The position numbers and the translations under genes are program-made. The notes below the pieces were generated by a model. It had not been told where the DNA came from. It did not search any database and worked only from the letters and a program-made list of their open reading frames with translations. This document shows positions 33,750 through 41,795 of a DNA stretch of 64,000 nucleotides, in pieces. The DNA comes from Mesorhizobium loti (lineage in GTDB: Bacteria > Pseudomonadota > Alphaproteobacteria > Rhizobiales > Rhizobiaceae): NCBI GenBank assembly GCA_002356515.1, contig AP017605.1:7549020-7613019 (forward strand). The letters are read 5' to 3'. Numbering within the stretch: the stretch's first letter is position 1; each line of letters starts with the position of its first letter.

Positions 33750-34685
33750 TCAGACTGTCCAGAAATAGCGCACGATGTGGAAGAAGATCGGGGCGGCGAA
33801 GATCAGGCTGTCGGTGCGGTCCATCATGCCGCCATGGCCTTCGATAAGATGGCCCCAGTCCTTGACGCCCTGGTCGCGTTTGATGGCCGAGGCGACCAGC
33901 CCGCCCAGAAAACCCATCGAACAGATGACGAAGGCGACAAAAGCCGCCTGCAGCGGCGAGAATGGCGTCACGAACGACAACAGCGCGCCGAGCAGACTCG
34001 CCGACACCAGTCCGCCGATCAGGCCTTCCCAGGTTTTCGACGGCGACACGGTCGGCGAGAAACGGTGTTTTCCAAACAGCTTGCCGAAGATGTATTGCAG
34101 CACGTCGCTGCCTTGCACGACGATGATCAGGAAGGCGATCAGCAGCAGGTTGCGGCCTTCGAAGCCGGGCACGTCGAGCGTGAGCAGCGCCGGGACATGG
34201 CTGACGCAATAGACCGAGATCATCACAGCCCATTGCTGCGCGGCGATCCGCTCGAGGAAGCGTTCGGTGTCGCCATGCAGCGCGGTGATGGCCGGCATCA
34301 ACAGGAAGCAATAGACCGGAATGAAGATGACGAAGAGGCCGTACCAGGCGGTCCACACCAGCCAATACTGAAACGGGATGATGATGCCGAACATGCCAAG
34401 CAGCACCCAATGGTCGCTGCGGCGCGTGTGTGTCAGCGTCACGAATTCGCGCAGCGACGCGAAGGAAATCAGCGCGAACAGGATGGTCAGCCCGTAGCGG
34501 CCGAAGAAGAAGGCGACCGTCATCAGCGCCACCATTACCCACCACGCATTGATGCGCTGGGTGAGATTGACCAGCGTCGAACTCAGCGGCTTCGGCGCCC
34601 GCGCCGACAGTATGGCGGCGACGATGCTGGCAGTCGTCAGCACCACGAACAGGCCGATGATCAGGATCGAGATGTCGTGGCGCAT
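33750..34685 (-). CDS. ynbB: Phosphatidate cytidylyltransferase-like (CdsA family, YnbB-like)
   Basis: A 311-residue multi-helix membrane enzyme of the CdsA family that forms CDP-lipid from a phosphatidate-like lipid and CTP. The C-terminal signature is KRDQGVKDWGHLIEGHGGMMDRTDSLIFAAP (short pieces: RDQGVKDWGHLIEGHG, GMMDRTDSL), matching the CDP-DAG synthase pattern S-x-K-R-x4-KD-x3-P-G-H-G-G-x3-R-x-D, with the Pro replaced by Glu. ATG 34685 overlaps the stop of the PlsC-like gene. Last gene of the six-gene lipid cluster; with the CDP-alcohol transferase it should supply and use the CDP-lipid. E. coli YnbB is the proposed counterpart; the housekeeping CdsA must be elsewhere. Confidence 0.85.
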   Translation of the reverse strand: MRHDISILIIGLFVVLTTASIVAAILSARAPKPLSSTLVNLTQRINAWWVMVALMTVAFFFGRYGLTILFALISFASLREFVTLTHTRRSDHWVLLGMFGIIIPFQYWLVWTAWYGLFVIFIPVYCFLLMPAITALHGDTERFLERIAAQQWAVMISVYCVSHVPALLTLDVPGFEGRNLLLIAFLIIVVQGSDVLQYIFGKLFGKHRFSPTVSPSKTWEGLIGGLVSASLLGALLSFVTPFSPLQAAFVAFVICSMGFLGGLVASAIKRDQGVKDWGHLIEGHGGMMDRTDSLIFAAPIFFHIVRYFWTV

Positions 34686-35347
34686 CAATCGTCTCGTTCG
34701 GGACGCGGGTTGAGCGCCAGAAGCGTGGCGTGGGCTCGGTCGAGGAAGGCGCGGCGCTCTTCGCCCGGGGCCACCGTCACCGGCGCGCCGAAGACGACGC
34801 GACACAAAAGCGGAACCGGCAGGAACTGGCCCTTGGGCAGCACACGCGACATGTTCTCGATCCAGCACGGGATCAGCTCGACCTCCGGCCGCGCCATCGA
34901 CAGATTGTAGAGCCCGGAGCGGAAGGGCAGCAGCGGCTCCTCGGTCATGTTGCGGGTGCCTTCGGGAAACAGGATCAGCGAGTGGCCCTGGTCGAGAACC
35001 GACAGCATGATCTCGATCGGGTTTTCCTCGGGCTTCGTCCACTGCCGGTTGATGAGCACAGACGACAGCATGTCCTCGGCGATAAAGCGTCGCAGCCGCG
35101 ACTTTCCCCAATACTCGCCGGCCGCCACGGCATGGGTGATCGCGCGCTCTTTTTCACTCAGGCAGGCCGACAAAAGGATGAAGTCGCCATGGCTGGTGTG
35201 GTTGGCGAAATAGATGCGCTGCCGGTCCGAGGGCTGGCTGCCGTTCCAGATCGGGCGCACCCCGGTCACCACCCAGGCCAGCGCCGAGAGTCCGACGGAG
35301 GTTACCGTCTGCAGCAGCGTAAAAGTCTTTAATGCAAGCTTGCTCAT
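34685..35347 (-). CDS. 1-acyl-glycerol-3-phosphate acyltransferase (PlsC-like)
   Basis: A 220-residue lysophosphatidate acyltransferase-like membrane-associated protein. Motif I is IYFANHTSHGDFILLSA (HX4D: NHTSHGD, about residues 50-56), motif III is LILFPEGTRNMTEEPLLPF (about 122-140) and motif IV is around VELIPCWIENM. The N-terminal hydrophobic helix anchors it to the membrane. Overlaps both neighbours by 1-4 bases. It probably acylates the lipid precursor that the cluster then converts to CDP-lipid. E. coli ynbABCD has no plsC inside the operon, so this is an addition. Confidence 0.88.
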   Translation of the reverse strand: MSKLALKTFTLLQTVTSVGLSALAWVVTGVRPIWNGSQPSDRQRIYFANHTSHGDFILLSACLSEKERAITHAVAAGEYWGKSRLRRFIAEDMLSSVLINRQWTKPEENPIEIMLSVLDQGHSLILFPEGTRNMTEEPLLPFRSGLYNLSMARPEVELIPCWIENMSRVLPKGQFLPVPLLCRVVFGAPVTVAPGEERRAFLDRAHATLLALNPRPERDD

Positions 35348-35787
35348 CGCGGCGCCCAGAATCCGGCCGCCAAAAGCATCGCCACGAACAGGCCAAGGGC
35401 TATGCGTTGCCTGGTGAGCAACCGGCGCGTACCGGCCATGCGCTCGTCGAGCGAACGCGTGGCGGGCGGCAGCGGCTTCAGGCGCATGCGCGCCAAGAAC
35501 TCATCCACCGCGGCGCCGCCGGAAATCTCGTCGTCGTGGCTGGCCATCAGCCGGAACAGCAGCGCATCGAACGCCAGCAGCGCCGATAGCGCCAGCACGG
35601 CAACCGCGCTCGCGGCGGCGAGCGACAGGGCGAGGGCCGCATGCCGGGTCTCGAAGGCGCCGCGCGCCGAAGCGGCCAGCGGCGCAAGGATGTTCGCTGC
35701 CACGACAACTGCGGCCGGCCACGCGGCCTGCCGCATCAGCATGCGGGCGAAGCGATCGGTGCTTTCCTGGTAGGCATTGCCGGTCAT
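35344..35787 (-). CDS. Small membrane protein of unknown function in the lipid cluster
   Basis: A 147-residue protein with three probable membrane helices: AAWPAAVVVAANILAPLAAS, AALALSLAAASAVAVLALSA and a C-terminal IALGLFVAMLLAAGFW. The middle part is polar (DEISGGAAVDEFLARMRLKP). No domain is recognised. It overlaps the upstream and downstream genes by 4 bases at both ends, so it is firmly part of the operon. It may be a scaffold or partner for the membrane enzymes of the cluster. Confidence 0.7.
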   Translation of the reverse strand: MTGNAYQESTDRFARMLMRQAAWPAAVVVAANILAPLAASARGAFETRHAALALSLAAASAVAVLALSALLAFDALLFRLMASHDDEISGGAAVDEFLARMRLKPLPPATRSLDERMAGTRRLLTRQRIALGLFVAMLLAAGFWAPR

Positions 35788-37124
35788 GACGTCGCCCGCT
35801 CCACGGCCTCGGCAAGATGGACCGGCCGGCCGGCCGCCGTCAGCATCTCGCGGGCCAGGGCCGGCGTCTTGGCCCTGCCGGTCGCCACCAGCCATTCGGC
35901 GACAACGCCGGCACTGCGCTGGAAGCCGAGCGCGCAGCAGACAAGCACCGTGCCTTCGCTGCGCGCTTTCTCCAGCGTGCCGGCTGCCTGTTGCTGCGTC
36001 ATTTCGGGCGGCGGCAACAGGTCGACCATCGGAAAGCTGATCCAGCGGCACGTCGCTCCCGCCGGCCTTTCAAGTTCGGCGGCGAGGTCGATGACCGTGC
36101 CGAAGCCGTTGGCCTCGCTTGCACTGGGAAAGCGCCCGAGAAAGACGCCGTCGGTCACCGCGACCTGCGGCGCAAGATCACGCGTCCATGCCCATATGTT
36201 TGTCCTGGCGCCGAGGCGGTAAGGCAAGAGCAGGATGCGGCTGGCGAGCGTGACGCTGCCATCCGCGGATTTCTGGAACACTTTTGCGCCGGATCCGGCA
36301 TAGGCAAAGGCGACGACGGCCAGCGCCAGGGCCGGCCAAAGCAGGATGAGTGCGACGGCGGAAAGGAAGGCGCCGAGTGCAGCGCCGGCCAACGCAAGGA
36401 TGGCGCCCAGTGCGTAGAACCGCGCCAGCCGGCGGGCTTTCGCATCGCCGGTCAGCCGGCCGCCTGAAAACGGCAATTCGCCGCCGCGGGGAAACAGCCA
36501 CAGCGCAAAGAAACCGAGCAGCGCGCCGGTTGGGATGTCGATGAAATGATGTTGCCATGTCGTTAGCACCGAGGTGCCGATCAGGAAGCACCAGCCATGC
36601 CAGATCGGCAGGAGAAGGCCACCGAGCCGGTGGCGCCAATGGTCCCAGATGATCACCAGCAGGGCGATATGCAGCGAGGGCGCCTGGTTGAACGGCTTGT
36701 CGAAACCGCCAAGCACGGCAAACATGAAGCCCGGCAGGCCGGTCGTTGTCGGCCGCACGAATGTCGCGGTCAGCGGGAACAGGATGAAGCAAGAGACGGC
36801 GACGATCTGCGCGGTGAGAAAGCGGCCGGCCAGGCGGTCGACCCCTTGCCGGCTGTCGTTGAGCAGCAGCGACAGGCCGTAGAACAGGTTGATCGACCAG
36901 TAGGGCACGATGGTCCAGGCGACGAACGGGATATTGTGTTCCCAGGAGAACACGATGCTGCCGACATCGTCGCGCCGCGACGCCAGCCAGTTGGCGAAGC
37001 CATAGGTCAGGTAGAAGAGCGGCGCCAGGAACGCCAGCCACAACGCCGCCCTCACGACCACCCGGCCATAGGGTTCGGCGGCGACGATGGCTGCGGATTG
37101 CGAAGCTTCAGGGTCAGTCGGCAT
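35784..37124 (-). CDS. ynbD: PAP2-type phosphatase fused to dual-specificity phosphatase (YnbD-like)
   Basis: A 446-residue inner-membrane fusion. N-terminal (about 20-240) PAP2-like domain with several helices, motif 2 APSLH (about 149-152) and motif 3 TTWQHHFIDIPTG (about 188-200, His 193 and Asp 196). C-terminal (about 290-446) dual-specificity/protein-tyrosine-phosphatase-like domain with the CX5R P-loop VCCALGFQRSAG (Cys about 406) and the general acid region around FPMVDLLPPPEM. E. coli YnbD has the same two-domain build and a similar length (about 430). It may dephosphorylate a lipid phosphate head group. Overlaps the 147-residue gene by 4 bases. Confidence 0.85.
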   Translation of the reverse strand: MPTDPEASQSAAIVAAEPYGRVVVRAALWLAFLAPLFYLTYGFANWLASRRDDVGSIVFSWEHNIPFVAWTIVPYWSINLFYGLSLLLNDSRQGVDRLAGRFLTAQIVAVSCFILFPLTATFVRPTTTGLPGFMFAVLGGFDKPFNQAPSLHIALLVIIWDHWRHRLGGLLLPIWHGWCFLIGTSVLTTWQHHFIDIPTGALLGFFALWLFPRGGELPFSGGRLTGDAKARRLARFYALGAILALAGAALGAFLSAVALILLWPALALAVVAFAYAGSGAKVFQKSADGSVTLASRILLLPYRLGARTNIWAWTRDLAPQVAVTDGVFLGRFPSASEANGFGTVIDLAAELERPAGATCRWISFPMVDLLPPPEMTQQQAAGTLEKARSEGTVLVCCALGFQRSAGVVAEWLVATGRAKTPALAREMLTAAGRPVHLAEAVERATS

Positions 37125-37137
37125 GCCTCGGCTGATC

Positions 37138-38922
37138 CTACAGGCGCCGTGCGACCGAGACGGTGAAGATGCCCCATTGGTCGATGCGCTCGTCGAGCTT
37201 TTCGAAACCGGCGGCTTCGACGAGCTGGTCCATTTCGCCTTGCGTGCGCCGGCGCATAACCCAGGCCTGGCCGCCGCGATGCGAGGTCAGGCTGCGTGCG
37301 ATCATCTCGAGCTGCGGATGCCAGGGCTGGTTGGTGTAGAGGAGCAGGCTGCCCGGCTGCATGGTGCGGGCCAGTCCACCGAGTGAGCGGGCGATCATCG
37401 CATTGTCGGAGAACAGTTCGTAAAGGCCGGAGACGATGGCGAGGTCCGGCGCCGGATCGATCGCGGCGAGCATGTCGGCATCGAAAGCGTCGGCGCGCCG
37501 GAACGAGACGCTGGCCGGCAATTGCCGATCGGCGATCAGCTTGCGGCCAAGCTCGACATTGAGGTCGGAATAATCCTGCAGGCGCACGCTGGCCGGCTGG
37601 TCGGGGCTCTTGACGATCGCATCGAGAACATAGCGGCCGTGGCCGGCGGCGATGTCGAGAATGTGGGCTGGCCGGCCGGCGGCCTTGAGTGTCGACAGCG
37701 CCGCGCCGATCAGTTCTTCCAGGTGCAGCTTGCGCTGACGGATGCCGCGCCAGCCGATGGCCTCCAGAAAGATGCGGTCGACAAAGCGGCCAAGCGGCGT
37801 CAGCCCCCGCGCTTCGTTTTCATAGACATAGTCCAGCGTCGAGCCGGAATCGAAGCCGGTGGCGACGCCGGCCTTCATGCCCGACGAGACCCAGGCGCCC
37901 ATGCGGATGGAAGCGCGGCTGAAGGCCCAATAGAGGCCCCTGGGCGATAACAGGTCGAGCGGCGAGGCAAGCCGGTCTGCCTCGTCGCGCGTGTAGCCGG
38001 CAATATCCGCCTGCTTGAGGTCAACGGACGCGTCCGGCGTCGTATACTGCCTCGCCAGGAACGGCCGGATCAGGTCGAGGGCCTGCGCCCGGTCGCGCTC
38101 GCCCAGCGTGTCGTGGAAGAAACCCGGCAAGACATGGCGTTCCTTGGTCCGGCTGCCGAGATTGACGAAGAATTCGTGCTGCGGGCCGTGGCGCACCACC
38201 CAGTCGCTTCCCGAAAGCATAAGCTGCGTCGGCACGGTGATGGCGCGGGCGTCCGCAACGATACGGGCGGCGTGCTGGTAGAGCTCGACCAGGATGTTGG
38301 AGGCGATCGGCCGCGTGATCAGCGGATCGCTCTCGAAAGAGGCGATGCGCACGGGGTCATGGGTCAGGAATTTCGCCTTGACGTAGGAGTTGACGAAGAA
38401 GCGGCCCTTGAGCTTTTGCCAGAGCGCGATGCCCTCCTTGGCGAAGGGCACGTAGAGCTTGACCGAAAAGGCCGGCGAGGCCAGCACCATGGCGCGCAGT
38501 TTCGGCGCGTAGTCGTGCACCCAGGCCGCGGCAAGCACGGCGCCGAAGGACTGCGCGATCAGCGCAATGTCCTGCGTGGCGAAGCCATCCCTGGCGGCGA
38601 TCTCGCGCATGAAGCAGTCGATGTCGCGCACCAGCGCCGAGAAGGACGGAGCATAGCCGCGTTCGCCGGACGAACGGCCATTGCCGCGCGCGTCCCAGGC
38701 GTAGAAAGCGTGGTCCGGCATCTGCAATTCGTCGACGAGATGGGCCATGCGGCCGCCATGTTCGTGGCCGCGATGGAAGAGCACCACCGCGCCCTTGGCC
38801 TCCGCGGACGCCGCCGGCCAGAACCGGTAGAAGATTTCTGCCCCGTCATGGCTTTGGAAGACGCGCTCCTGCGCTTGGCGGCCAAGATGTTCCGCAGCCG
38901 CTGCGATCGGTCCGTGCATCAT
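37138..38922 (-). CDS. ynbC: Bifunctional alpha/beta hydrolase-methyltransferase (YnbC-like)
   Basis: A 594-residue fusion. N-terminal (1-290) alpha/beta hydrolase of the monoacylglycerol-lipase type: HG motif FHRGHEHGGR (about 49-58), nucleophile elbow IAQSFGAV with Ser about 125 (A-x-S-x-G instead of G-x-S-x-G) and a His region near AGFFHDTLGERDR. C-terminal (about 330-594) class I methyltransferase with motif I ILDIAAGHGRYVLD and later DLAIVSGLYELF. The ATG at 38922 follows GAGGGAAAAACC. E. coli YnbC (585 residues) has the same fusion. The pair of activities suggests hydrolysis and methylation of a lipid-linked product. Confidence 0.85.
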   Translation of the reverse strand: MMHGPIAAAAEHLGRQAQERVFQSHDGAEIFYRFWPAASAEAKGAVVLFHRGHEHGGRMAHLVDELQMPDHAFYAWDARGNGRSSGERGYAPSFSALVRDIDCFMREIAARDGFATQDIALIAQSFGAVLAAAWVHDYAPKLRAMVLASPAFSVKLYVPFAKEGIALWQKLKGRFFVNSYVKAKFLTHDPVRIASFESDPLITRPIASNILVELYQHAARIVADARAITVPTQLMLSGSDWVVRHGPQHEFFVNLGSRTKERHVLPGFFHDTLGERDRAQALDLIRPFLARQYTTPDASVDLKQADIAGYTRDEADRLASPLDLLSPRGLYWAFSRASIRMGAWVSSGMKAGVATGFDSGSTLDYVYENEARGLTPLGRFVDRIFLEAIGWRGIRQRKLHLEELIGAALSTLKAAGRPAHILDIAAGHGRYVLDAIVKSPDQPASVRLQDYSDLNVELGRKLIADRQLPASVSFRRADAFDADMLAAIDPAPDLAIVSGLYELFSDNAMIARSLGGLARTMQPGSLLLYTNQPWHPQLEMIARSLTSHRGGQAWVMRRRTQGEMDQLVEAAGFEKLDERIDQWGIFTVSVARRL

Positions 38923-38958
38923 GGTTTTTCCCTCTGCCGGCATGGCGAGCCTCAGTGC

Positions 38959-39567
38959 TCAGCTGGCGCTGCCAATAAGACCAGCGCGTATCCGGTTTAT
39001 GGCGGTCAGCAGCGAAAGCGTTGCCATGGCCGGAAACACGAGCGCCGCGATGGATGCCGGCCACAGCCCGGCGGCGCACAGGATCGCCACCACGCCCAGC
39101 GCCAGCGCCCTGTCGCTCTTGCCGAACGGTCCGGCATAATTGCGTCCGATGCCGGCGGCGATGCCGAGCACACCGGCGAACTCGGTCAGCCCCGCGGTGA
39201 TGGCGAAGGCGATGACGCCCCATGCGCCGAACAGCGCAAAGGCCGCGAAAGGAAGGATCAGCGCCAGGTCCGAAACGACGTCGCAAATCTCGTTCAGATA
39301 CATGCCGAGCGTCGAAGCCTGGCCGTGTTCGCGCGCCAGCATGCCATCCACCGCATTGAGCGCCATGCGCACGAACAGCACGACGGGAATGATCAGCAGC
39401 GGCCAGCGCCGTTCATGCAGGACCGCGATGGCCGCTCCGGCCGCGATCGACATCAGGGCCGCCAGGATGGTGATGCTGTTGGCGGTGACGCCGATTGCCG
39501 CCAGCCGGTTGACCAGCGGCCGCAGTCTTCCCTGGAAAGCCGGCTTGAGCGCGTAAAGCGTCGGCAT
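38959..39567 (-). CDS. ynbA: CDP-alcohol phosphatidyltransferase-like (YnbA-like)
   Basis: A 202-residue integral membrane protein with about six helices. The catalytic motif reads NAVDGMLAREHGQASTLGMYLNEICD; in pieces NAVDGMLAR (71-79) and TLGMYLNEICD (86-96). Compared with the family pattern D-x2-D-G-x2-A-R-x8-G-x3-D-x3-D, the first Asp is Asn 71 and the third is Asn 92, while Asp 74 and Asp 96 remain. From memory, E. coli YnbA has the same substitutions and a similar N-terminus (TLYxxKPxFQxxLRP) and length (201). It probably transfers a CDP-activated lipid to an unusual alcohol. First gene of the operon, with ATG 39567 behind GGGGGA. Confidence 0.85.
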   Translation of the reverse strand: MPTLYALKPAFQGRLRPLVNRLAAIGVTANSITILAALMSIAAGAAIAVLHERRWPLLIIPVVLFVRMALNAVDGMLAREHGQASTLGMYLNEICDVVSDLALILPFAAFALFGAWGVIAFAITAGLTEFAGVLGIAAGIGRNYAGPFGKSDRALALGVVAILCAAGLWPASIAALVFPAMATLSLLTAINRIRAGLIGSAS

Positions 39568-39801
39568 TGCGTCGATCCCCCGATCCTGACCTGCGGCTGT
39601 ACATGAATATGTCATACGCGACCAGCGGCTGCAGCGCCCAAACGGGCACTAGCGTCTTGATGCGGCCGGTATTTGAACGCCGCCCGGCGATGCTCGGTCG
39701 CCGCGTACCCATCTCGGGCCACGGCTCTTACCAGTTGCTAACCATGATCATGCTGCGCCATTGCCGTGCACATTTGCCGGCTTCCGAGATCACACAGCTG
39801 C

Positions 39802-39830
39802 TTGAATAGTAAGCACGCTTATTATATATA
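39802..39830 (+). promoter_or_regulatory. Promoter and operator of the MarR-efflux operon
   Basis: TTGAAT (39802-39807), 17 bp, TATATA (39825-39830), then 6 bases to ATG 39837. The inverted repeat AGTAAGC-ac-GCTTATT (39808-39823, one mismatch) fills the spacer. A MarR dimer bound here would block RNA polymerase. The start so close to the -10 leaves almost no leader, so this transcript may be leaderless. Confidence 0.6.
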
Positions 39831-39836
39831 CCGCTC

Positions 39837-40310
39837 ATGGTTTCAGATGGCATCGACAGATTGGGATTTTTGATCCACGACGTGCAGCGCCTGATGCGCA
39901 AGCGTTTCGAGACGCGTGCCAGTGGGCTTGGCCTGTCTTCGGCGCAATGGCGCCTCATGGTGCGTGTCGCCAAGGAGGAAGGCGTCACCCAGGCCCGGCT
40001 TGCCGAACTGCTCGAAATCGAGCCGATCAGCGTCTCGCGCCTTGTCGACCGGATGGAAGAGGGCGGCTGGATCGAGCGCCGCGCCGACGCCGCCGACCGC
40101 CGCGTGCGCATGATTTTCCCGACCGCCAAGGCAAGCGCTGCCTATGCCGAGGTCAAGAGCCTCGCCGGCGAAGTCTATGAGGAGTCGCTTGTCGGTGTTT
40201 CGCCGGAGGACCGTCGCGTCCTGATCAGGGCGCTCGATGCGATGGCACAGAATCTGGCGGACGGGGATACCTCGGAAAAAGTCGAGCCTACGAAAGGCGC
40301 AGCAGCATGA
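39837..40310 (+). CDS. MarR family transcriptional regulator
   Basis: A 157-residue winged-helix repressor. LGLSSAQWRLMVRVAKEEG, helix-turn-helix TQARLAELLEIEPISVSRLVDRMEEGGW (about 53-80), wing RRADAADRRVRMIFPT (about 82-97). First gene of an operon with HlyD and EmrB transporter genes, to which it is coupled by ATGA overlap at 40307. Probably senses a phenolic or drug-like inducer. Promoter and operator are at 39802-39830. Confidence 0.92.
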   Translation: MVSDGIDRLGFLIHDVQRLMRKRFETRASGLGLSSAQWRLMVRVAKEEGVTQARLAELLEIEPISVSRLVDRMEEGGWIERRADAADRRVRMIFPTAKASAAYAEVKSLAGEVYEESLVGVSPEDRRVLIRALDAMAQNLADGDTSEKVEPTKGAAA

Positions 40311-41485
40311 ATGCGGTAGCCAAAGTCGACGAAAACGCCGCCAAGGTGGAGATGGAAGCTCCGGCCCAGCCGACTGCTGCTCCCGTCGCGGTCGCTTCTC
40401 CCATAGAGCCGGTCCAGGCGCCGAAGAAGAAGCGCCGCATGGGCCGCTTCCTTTTGATGTTTGCCTTGCCGGCGGCGCTGATCATTGGTGGCGGCTATGT
40501 CTGGGTGACCGGCGGGCGCTATCAGGAAACGGAAAACGCCAATCTGCAGCAGGCCAAGGTGTCGATCGCCTCGGACACGGCCGGCCGCATCGTCCAGGTT
40601 GCGATAGCGGACAATCAGATGGTCAAGCAGGGCGATCTCCTGTTCGCCATCGACCCCGAGCCTTACCGGATCGCGCTTGCCCAGGCCGACGCGGCCGTAG
40701 CCGCCGCGCGCCTCAACGTCGAGCAGCTGCGCGCCGCCTACAGCCAGTCGACGGCGCAGGAGAAATCCGCCAGCAGCGAGGTCGACTACGCGCAGTCGCA
40801 ATATGACCGCGCCGCCGATCTCGCGCAGAAGGGCATCAACGCCAAGTCGTCGCTGGATCAGGCCCGCAACGACCTCGACAAGGCAAAGCAGCAGGTCGCC
40901 GTCGCCCAGCAAGGCATCATCAGCGCCAAGGCCGCACTTGGCGGCAACCCCGACATCGAAACCGACAAGCACCCGACCGTGATGGCCGCGCTCGCCGCAC
41001 GCGACAAGGCCGCCTACGACCTGGCGCAGACCACGGTGAAGGCGCCCGCCGATGGCGTCATCTCCCAGGCCTCGTCCTTCAAGGTCGGCCAGTATGTCGG
41101 CTCCGGCACGCCGCTGTTTTCGCTGGTCGAGACCAACGACACCTGGATCGATGCCAATTTCAAGGAAACCCAGCTCACCAACATGAGGCCGGGCCAGAAG
41201 GCCGAGATCGTCGTCGATACCTATCCGGGCAAGACATTCGAAGCGACGGTCAAGGCGATCGGTGCGGGAACGGGTGCTGAATTCTCGCTGCTTCCCGCCC
41301 AGAACGCCACCGGCAACTGGGTCAAGGTCACGCAGCGCATTCCGGTACGCCTGGAACTGACCGATCCCGACGCCAGGATGGCGCTGCGGACCGGCATGAG
41401 CGCCTCTGTCACCGTCGATACCGGCGTTGCCCGCGGTTTTCCCGCAATATTCGGTCACGCCACGGCTGGTGAGGCCGCGCACTAG
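40307..41485 (+). CDS. HlyD/EmrA family membrane fusion protein
   Basis: A 392-residue periplasmic adaptor. Proline/alanine-rich cytoplasmic segment (1-45), membrane helix FLLMFALPAALIIGGGYVWV (about 48-67), biotinyl-lipoyl-like half ASDTAGRIVQVAIADNQMVKQGD, alpha-helical hairpin (EKSASSEVDYAQSQYDRAAD ... KAKQQVAVAQQGI), then beta-barrel (KVGQYVGSGTPLFSLVETND). It bridges the inner-membrane MFS pump and an outer-membrane channel. Coupled to marR by ATGA; followed by a 310-bp structured gap before emrB. Confidence 0.92.
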   Translation: MNAVAKVDENAAKVEMEAPAQPTAAPVAVASPIEPVQAPKKKRRMGRFLLMFALPAALIIGGGYVWVTGGRYQETENANLQQAKVSIASDTAGRIVQVAIADNQMVKQGDLLFAIDPEPYRIALAQADAAVAAARLNVEQLRAAYSQSTAQEKSASSEVDYAQSQYDRAADLAQKGINAKSSLDQARNDLDKAKQQVAVAQQGIISAKAALGGNPDIETDKHPTVMAALAARDKAAYDLAQTTVKAPADGVISQASSFKVGQYVGSGTPLFSLVETNDTWIDANFKETQLTNMRPGQKAEIVVDTYPGKTFEATVKAIGAGTGAEFSLLPAQNATGNWVKVTQRIPVRLELTDPDARMALRTGMSASVTVDTGVARGFPAIFGHATAGEAAH

Positions 41486-41795
41486 AATCAGCTGAAGCCC
41501 GCGCTGACCAGCGGGCGGAAGCGGGTAGCAGGATTGGTCTGACGGGAGGAGTGTGAAGGATCAGAGCCTGGTTCGAGCCGCGTCGCGGCCTGGCCGAAAT
41601 CTGAAAATCTTCGACACGGACCCTTCGGTCCTCATGTTTCCGGGCGGCAGGCATCCGCTCATCAGAGACTTTCGATCGATGTAACCCCCACATCGATAAT
41701 CGCGTCCCACCGCGATGAGGGTCTCTCAACGGAAGGCGTTGCCGCCCGGAAACCCCTATGTACACGTTTTTGTTACCTGCTGGAAGTTCCGCATC
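41486..41795 (+). other. Structured gap between hlyD and emrB
   Basis: A 310-bp stretch without a gene. Hairpins found: GCCCGC-gctgacca-GCGGGC (about 41497-41516), GCCGC-gtc-GCGGC, GGACC-cttc-GGTCC, ATCGATGT-aaccccc-ACATCGAT (41675-41697), CGCG-tcccac-CGCG. A 13-bp perfect inverted repeat TTTCCGGGCGGCA (41637-41649) / TGCCGCCCGGAAA (41740-41752) encloses most of the 3' half. Additional short complementary segments (CTCATC/GATGAG, AGAGAC/GTCTCT) are in an order that cannot form the same stem simultaneously, i.e. alternative pairings are possible. Confidence 0.6.

Noticed and set aside
41486..41795. Known guanidine-type (ykkC / mini-ykkC) riboswitch in front of emrB
   Set aside because: The hairpin loops do not show the ACGR motifs or the ykkC consensus segments, although an efflux gene follows.
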